From CAWGAJ01 sp963820545 (GTDB lineage: Bacteria > Planctomycetota > Planctomycetia > Pirellulales > Thermoguttaceae): a stretch of 64,000 nucleotides of DNA. A program made the translations under genes and the position numbers. The DNA lies in assembly GCA_963820545.1 (NCBI GenBank), contig CAWGAJ010000002.1, positions 310,001-374,000 of the forward strand, read 5' to 3'. The notes beneath the pieces are model-generated. The model saw only the letters and a program-made list of their open reading frames with translations. It did no database searches and had not been told where the DNA came from. The stretch's first letter is position 1, and each line of letters opens with the position of its first letter. Below, piece by piece: positions 61,414 to 64,000 of the stretch.

Positions 61414-64000
61414 ATGAGGAGCATGGAATGGAACACGTTGGGGGCCGATGCCAGGCGGCTTATCGAGGAAATCCTCGGTTATTTGAATTTTTCTTCCGGC
61501 TCGTCGGATCCTAAATTTCTGAAGAATCTTAGCGACCTTTTCGGTCTGATCGACAAACAGAAGACTGAAAAGGAGCCGACCTGGCGATGTCTGGGCGCCG
61601 TGCTCCGCGAGGCTTTGCCGGCCATCCGCGACAGTACCCCGGCTTTCCGCGGCGCGGAACAGGCCGAGGCGGCGGTGTCGTTGGTATTTGATCGCGCCCT
61701 GCCGGGCTATCGGCTGCATCATTGCGATCTGCTCTTCCACCGGAACGATGAACAATTATTTTTGCCGTTTTTCATCGGTCGGATGTGTGAGGCGGTGTTG
61801 CGGCAAGGGCCGCCCTGGCAGGAATTCGAGCGCATTGTGCGCTCCGCCCTGGCGCTTATAAACGACTACATCGGCTACCGTCCGGTGGCCGTGCTGCAAA
61901 GCGAACAAAAAATCCAACCCTACGCCCAAGAATGGGTGCGGCCAATTCCCTTGTACATTCGCGGGGCGGGAGTGAGCGTAGGACCGTATCGCGAGTTAGT
62001 GGAAACCGCCCTGAAGATCCTGGCAGAAACCGATCCCGCCCTTTTGTTCGAGGCCCTTTTTCCCCTGGAGCAGCTCGACGAGCTGGCCGTCGATCCCCGG
62101 GCCTATGATTTCGATCATCCCGTGAACAAGCGGCCGAATTATCTTTTCGGCCAATGGGACATGCATCAGCTCGACAATGCCGGGCGGTGCCGCCGTTTCG
62201 TGGTGCAGCAAGCGGCGCTGGACACGATGATGGATCGCTTGCAACAGCCTGAGAAGATCCCTTATCAAGAGATCCTCTTTGAGGAAGCGGCAGTATTGGC
62301 CGGTACGATGTTAATGGGTGCGGGGATTAGCGGCAGCCAGCCGCAGGCCCACGATTCCTCGGTCACTTTGGCGAAACTGGTGCAGAAGATCGCCAACTAT
62401 CGCGACGTGTTTTATCAGCGACTGCTGGCGCGTGTGGAAGGTTCACATGCCCAACGCCTCCGCCGCGAGGCGGAGACGCTCAAACAGCCTTTCGGGAGCG
62501 TGCGCCAGCATTTCAATCACTATCTTGCCCAGCGCCGCGCCGAACAATTGCAGCACGTGCGTTTGGCGCAGCTTTTCGCGCATGGGCCAGGTGGAGGCGG
62601 CCCAGCGCCAGGCCCGCGTGGTCCCGGCCACCTCGGCGCGCATGCTTTGCGACATGCAATGCCGCTTGACCGCCGCGCATCGTGAAGTGGATCGCGGCCG
62701 CCTGGAAGCGGCGCTCAGCCTGCTGGGGGAAATTGAAAATATTCTCCAGCGGGCCATCGCCTGCGGGGCGATGGTCGATCCCTGGAACATCCTGGGTTTC
62801 GGCGGACAATTCAGTCTTTTTCCCGCGCCGGAAAACAGCATCCACGACGAACGCGTGGACGAATTGATCAATCTGATGAGCGAAATCTTCGCTTTGTATA
62901 TTCGCATCGGCAAAGAAGCGGCCGCGCTGGGCAATGCTGAGGTGCAAGCCGCGCTCAATCAGCGCCTGAAACTGGTGACCGAGTGGTGGGATAAATTCGC
63001 CACCACCGAGGTGAGCGAGGTGGGCGGCATTTCCGGCCACGATACCTTCGTATCGGCCGGGCAGGTGGCGGCGGCTTTACAAGCGTGGCACGAAGCCGGG
63101 GCCGCAGCCGGGGACGTGGCTTTTTGGCGCAGGCATGTGGAACATTTTCGCTCGGCCAAATCCTACGCCCTGGTTGTGGACACCCTCCTGGATCACGGCG
63201 ACCTGGTGGCGGCCATGGCCTTGTTGGTGCATTGGCTCAGCCAGTCGGATTCCATCCCCTTGGTGGAAGAAAATTATTCCTTCAATGATTTGGCCATCTC
63301 CTGGATGGAAGATCTCTGGCAAGCGGAGTCGGCCGACGGAGCACGGCAAAGCAAGCCGCTTCTTTCGCCTCGCCAGCGTTGGTCCTCCGCGCGAAAATTC
63401 CTCGACTATCTGGAAGCCAACGCCGGCGAATATTGGCAGGCGCCCCAATTGGAAGTGTTTTCCGGGCGCGCGGCGGAAGGGCGCGCAGAAGAGGAAACAG
63501 AACCCGGCGAGGAAGCCGACAATTTATATAGCGCGGCCTACGAACAGTTTACCTATCGCGACAGCACCAACGACGGCATCGACAGTTCACTGTTTGAAAC
63601 GCCGCCCCCGGCCAGCGAATTCGAGCTGGTCTTGGAGGCCGAACGGATCGTGGGTCATTTGGCTTTTTTGGCCACGGTGGCCCATTTGTGGAAGACCACG
63701 GCCGCGGCCAGCTTTTACAGCGATACTCCGCTCAGTGAACGTGATGAAGTTCTTGCCGGTTGGCGCCGCCAGTCTATGGTCAACTATGGGCAGCTCATGG
63801 AATTGCTCAGCGCGGTGCATGCCTATCGCATTCCTCCGCCGCGGGGCACGTATGAATCGCTGCTGGAGTACGATCGCCGCCGCGGAGTAAAAGAGATGCT
63901 ATTGGAAAATATCATCAATGCCTGCGTGGAGACGGCCGGCGCGGCGCGGCTGATTAGCGCGGTGATGTCCGAGCCCGTTGAGCTTGCCCAGGCGGAGGAT
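61414..64000 (+). CDS. Very large protein of unknown function, 3' end outside window
   Basis: At least 860 residues and continuing past the right edge. Mostly alpha-helical and soluble, with no signal peptide. It is rich in paired Trp/Leu/Glu helices (ARRLIEEILGYLNFSSG, AEAAVSLVFDRALPGYRLHH, RPIPLYIRGAGVSVGPYREL). I know no named domain; similar giant proteins are seen in planctomycetes. Frame break at about 62580: TTCGCGCGCATG appears to have lost a GC pair, after which the frame of the ATG at 62582 stays open to the end. ATG 61414 is used; an in-frame ATG at 61423 has its GAGGAG too close. Confidence 0.7.

Overview
The window reads like a chromosome segment of an uncultured member of the Planctomycetota. 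This is inference from gene content: a Hanks-type kinase with an N-terminal zinc-finger-like segment next to an ECF sigma factor, topoisomerase VI subunit A, an unusually long SecA, a PEP-CTERM surface protein, very large secreted regulatory-domain proteins, a family PL4 lyase, and several proteins of a type I associate with planctomycetes. No rRNA, tRNA, CRISPR array, transposase, integrase or phage gene was recognised. About twenty otherwise well conserved genes, including secA, purH, waaA, lutB and lutC, are broken by 1-2 base indels, mostly in G/C/A/T runs or GC dinucleotide repeats. I read these as consensus errors of a metagenome or long-read assembly rather than mass gene decay, and I give each gene its full reconstructed span with the shift position.

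Layout. 1-4.1 kb: end of a glutamate-synthase-type oxidoreductase, then a sensor kinase and NtrC-type regulator pair. 4.5-7.0 kb: a secreted repeat protein with a PEP-CTERM tail. 7.1-8.2 kb: a minus-strand remnant of a gas-vesicle operon (truncated gvpN, an unknown gene, gvpK, no gvpA). 8.7-15.8 kb: signalling genes, namely a GGDEF-fold protein with a ruined signature, a FixJ-like regulator with a pseudo-receiver, then cheY, a stand-alone HPt gene, cheB, cheR, a CBS protein and cheX, with no cheA kinase, cheW or receptor. 15.9-22.3 kb: a tripartite RND efflux system whose outer-membrane gene is divergent from the adaptor and pump genes. 22.4-27.6 kb: ECF sigma factor, a membrane-anchored protein with seven LTxxQ-like repeats, and a Ser/Thr kinase, all on the minus strand.

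27.9-35.1 kb: a secreted protein of about 1,590 residues with many carboxypeptidase-regulatory-like domains and two cysteine-less thioredoxin folds, a small conserved protein, and a rhamnogalacturonan lyase. 35.1-42.1 kb, minus strand: exported Fe-type superoxide dismutase, Kdo transferase (waaA) carrying an in-frame palindromic repeat insertion, two small antitoxin-like genes, a PIN-domain toxin with a damaged start, and secA. 42.6-44.4 kb: a more A+T-rich gene for a beta-lactamase-fold protein lacking its catalytic residues. 44.5-48.5 kb: the primary sigma factor, a zinc-ribbon membrane protein and topoisomerase VI subunit A. 48.5-52.9 kb: lutA, an iron-type alcohol dehydrogenase, lutB and lutC, probably for lactate or lactaldehyde oxidation. 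53-64 kb: secreted or membrane proteins of unknown role, a GT-C mannosyltransferase, trpC, purH, a PQQ-type beta-propeller and the start of a very large unknown protein.

Across the window the gaps are filled with short palindromes of at least ten different sequence families. Two families have also entered coding sequence (waaA and the outer-membrane efflux gene), which I consider the most unusual signal here.
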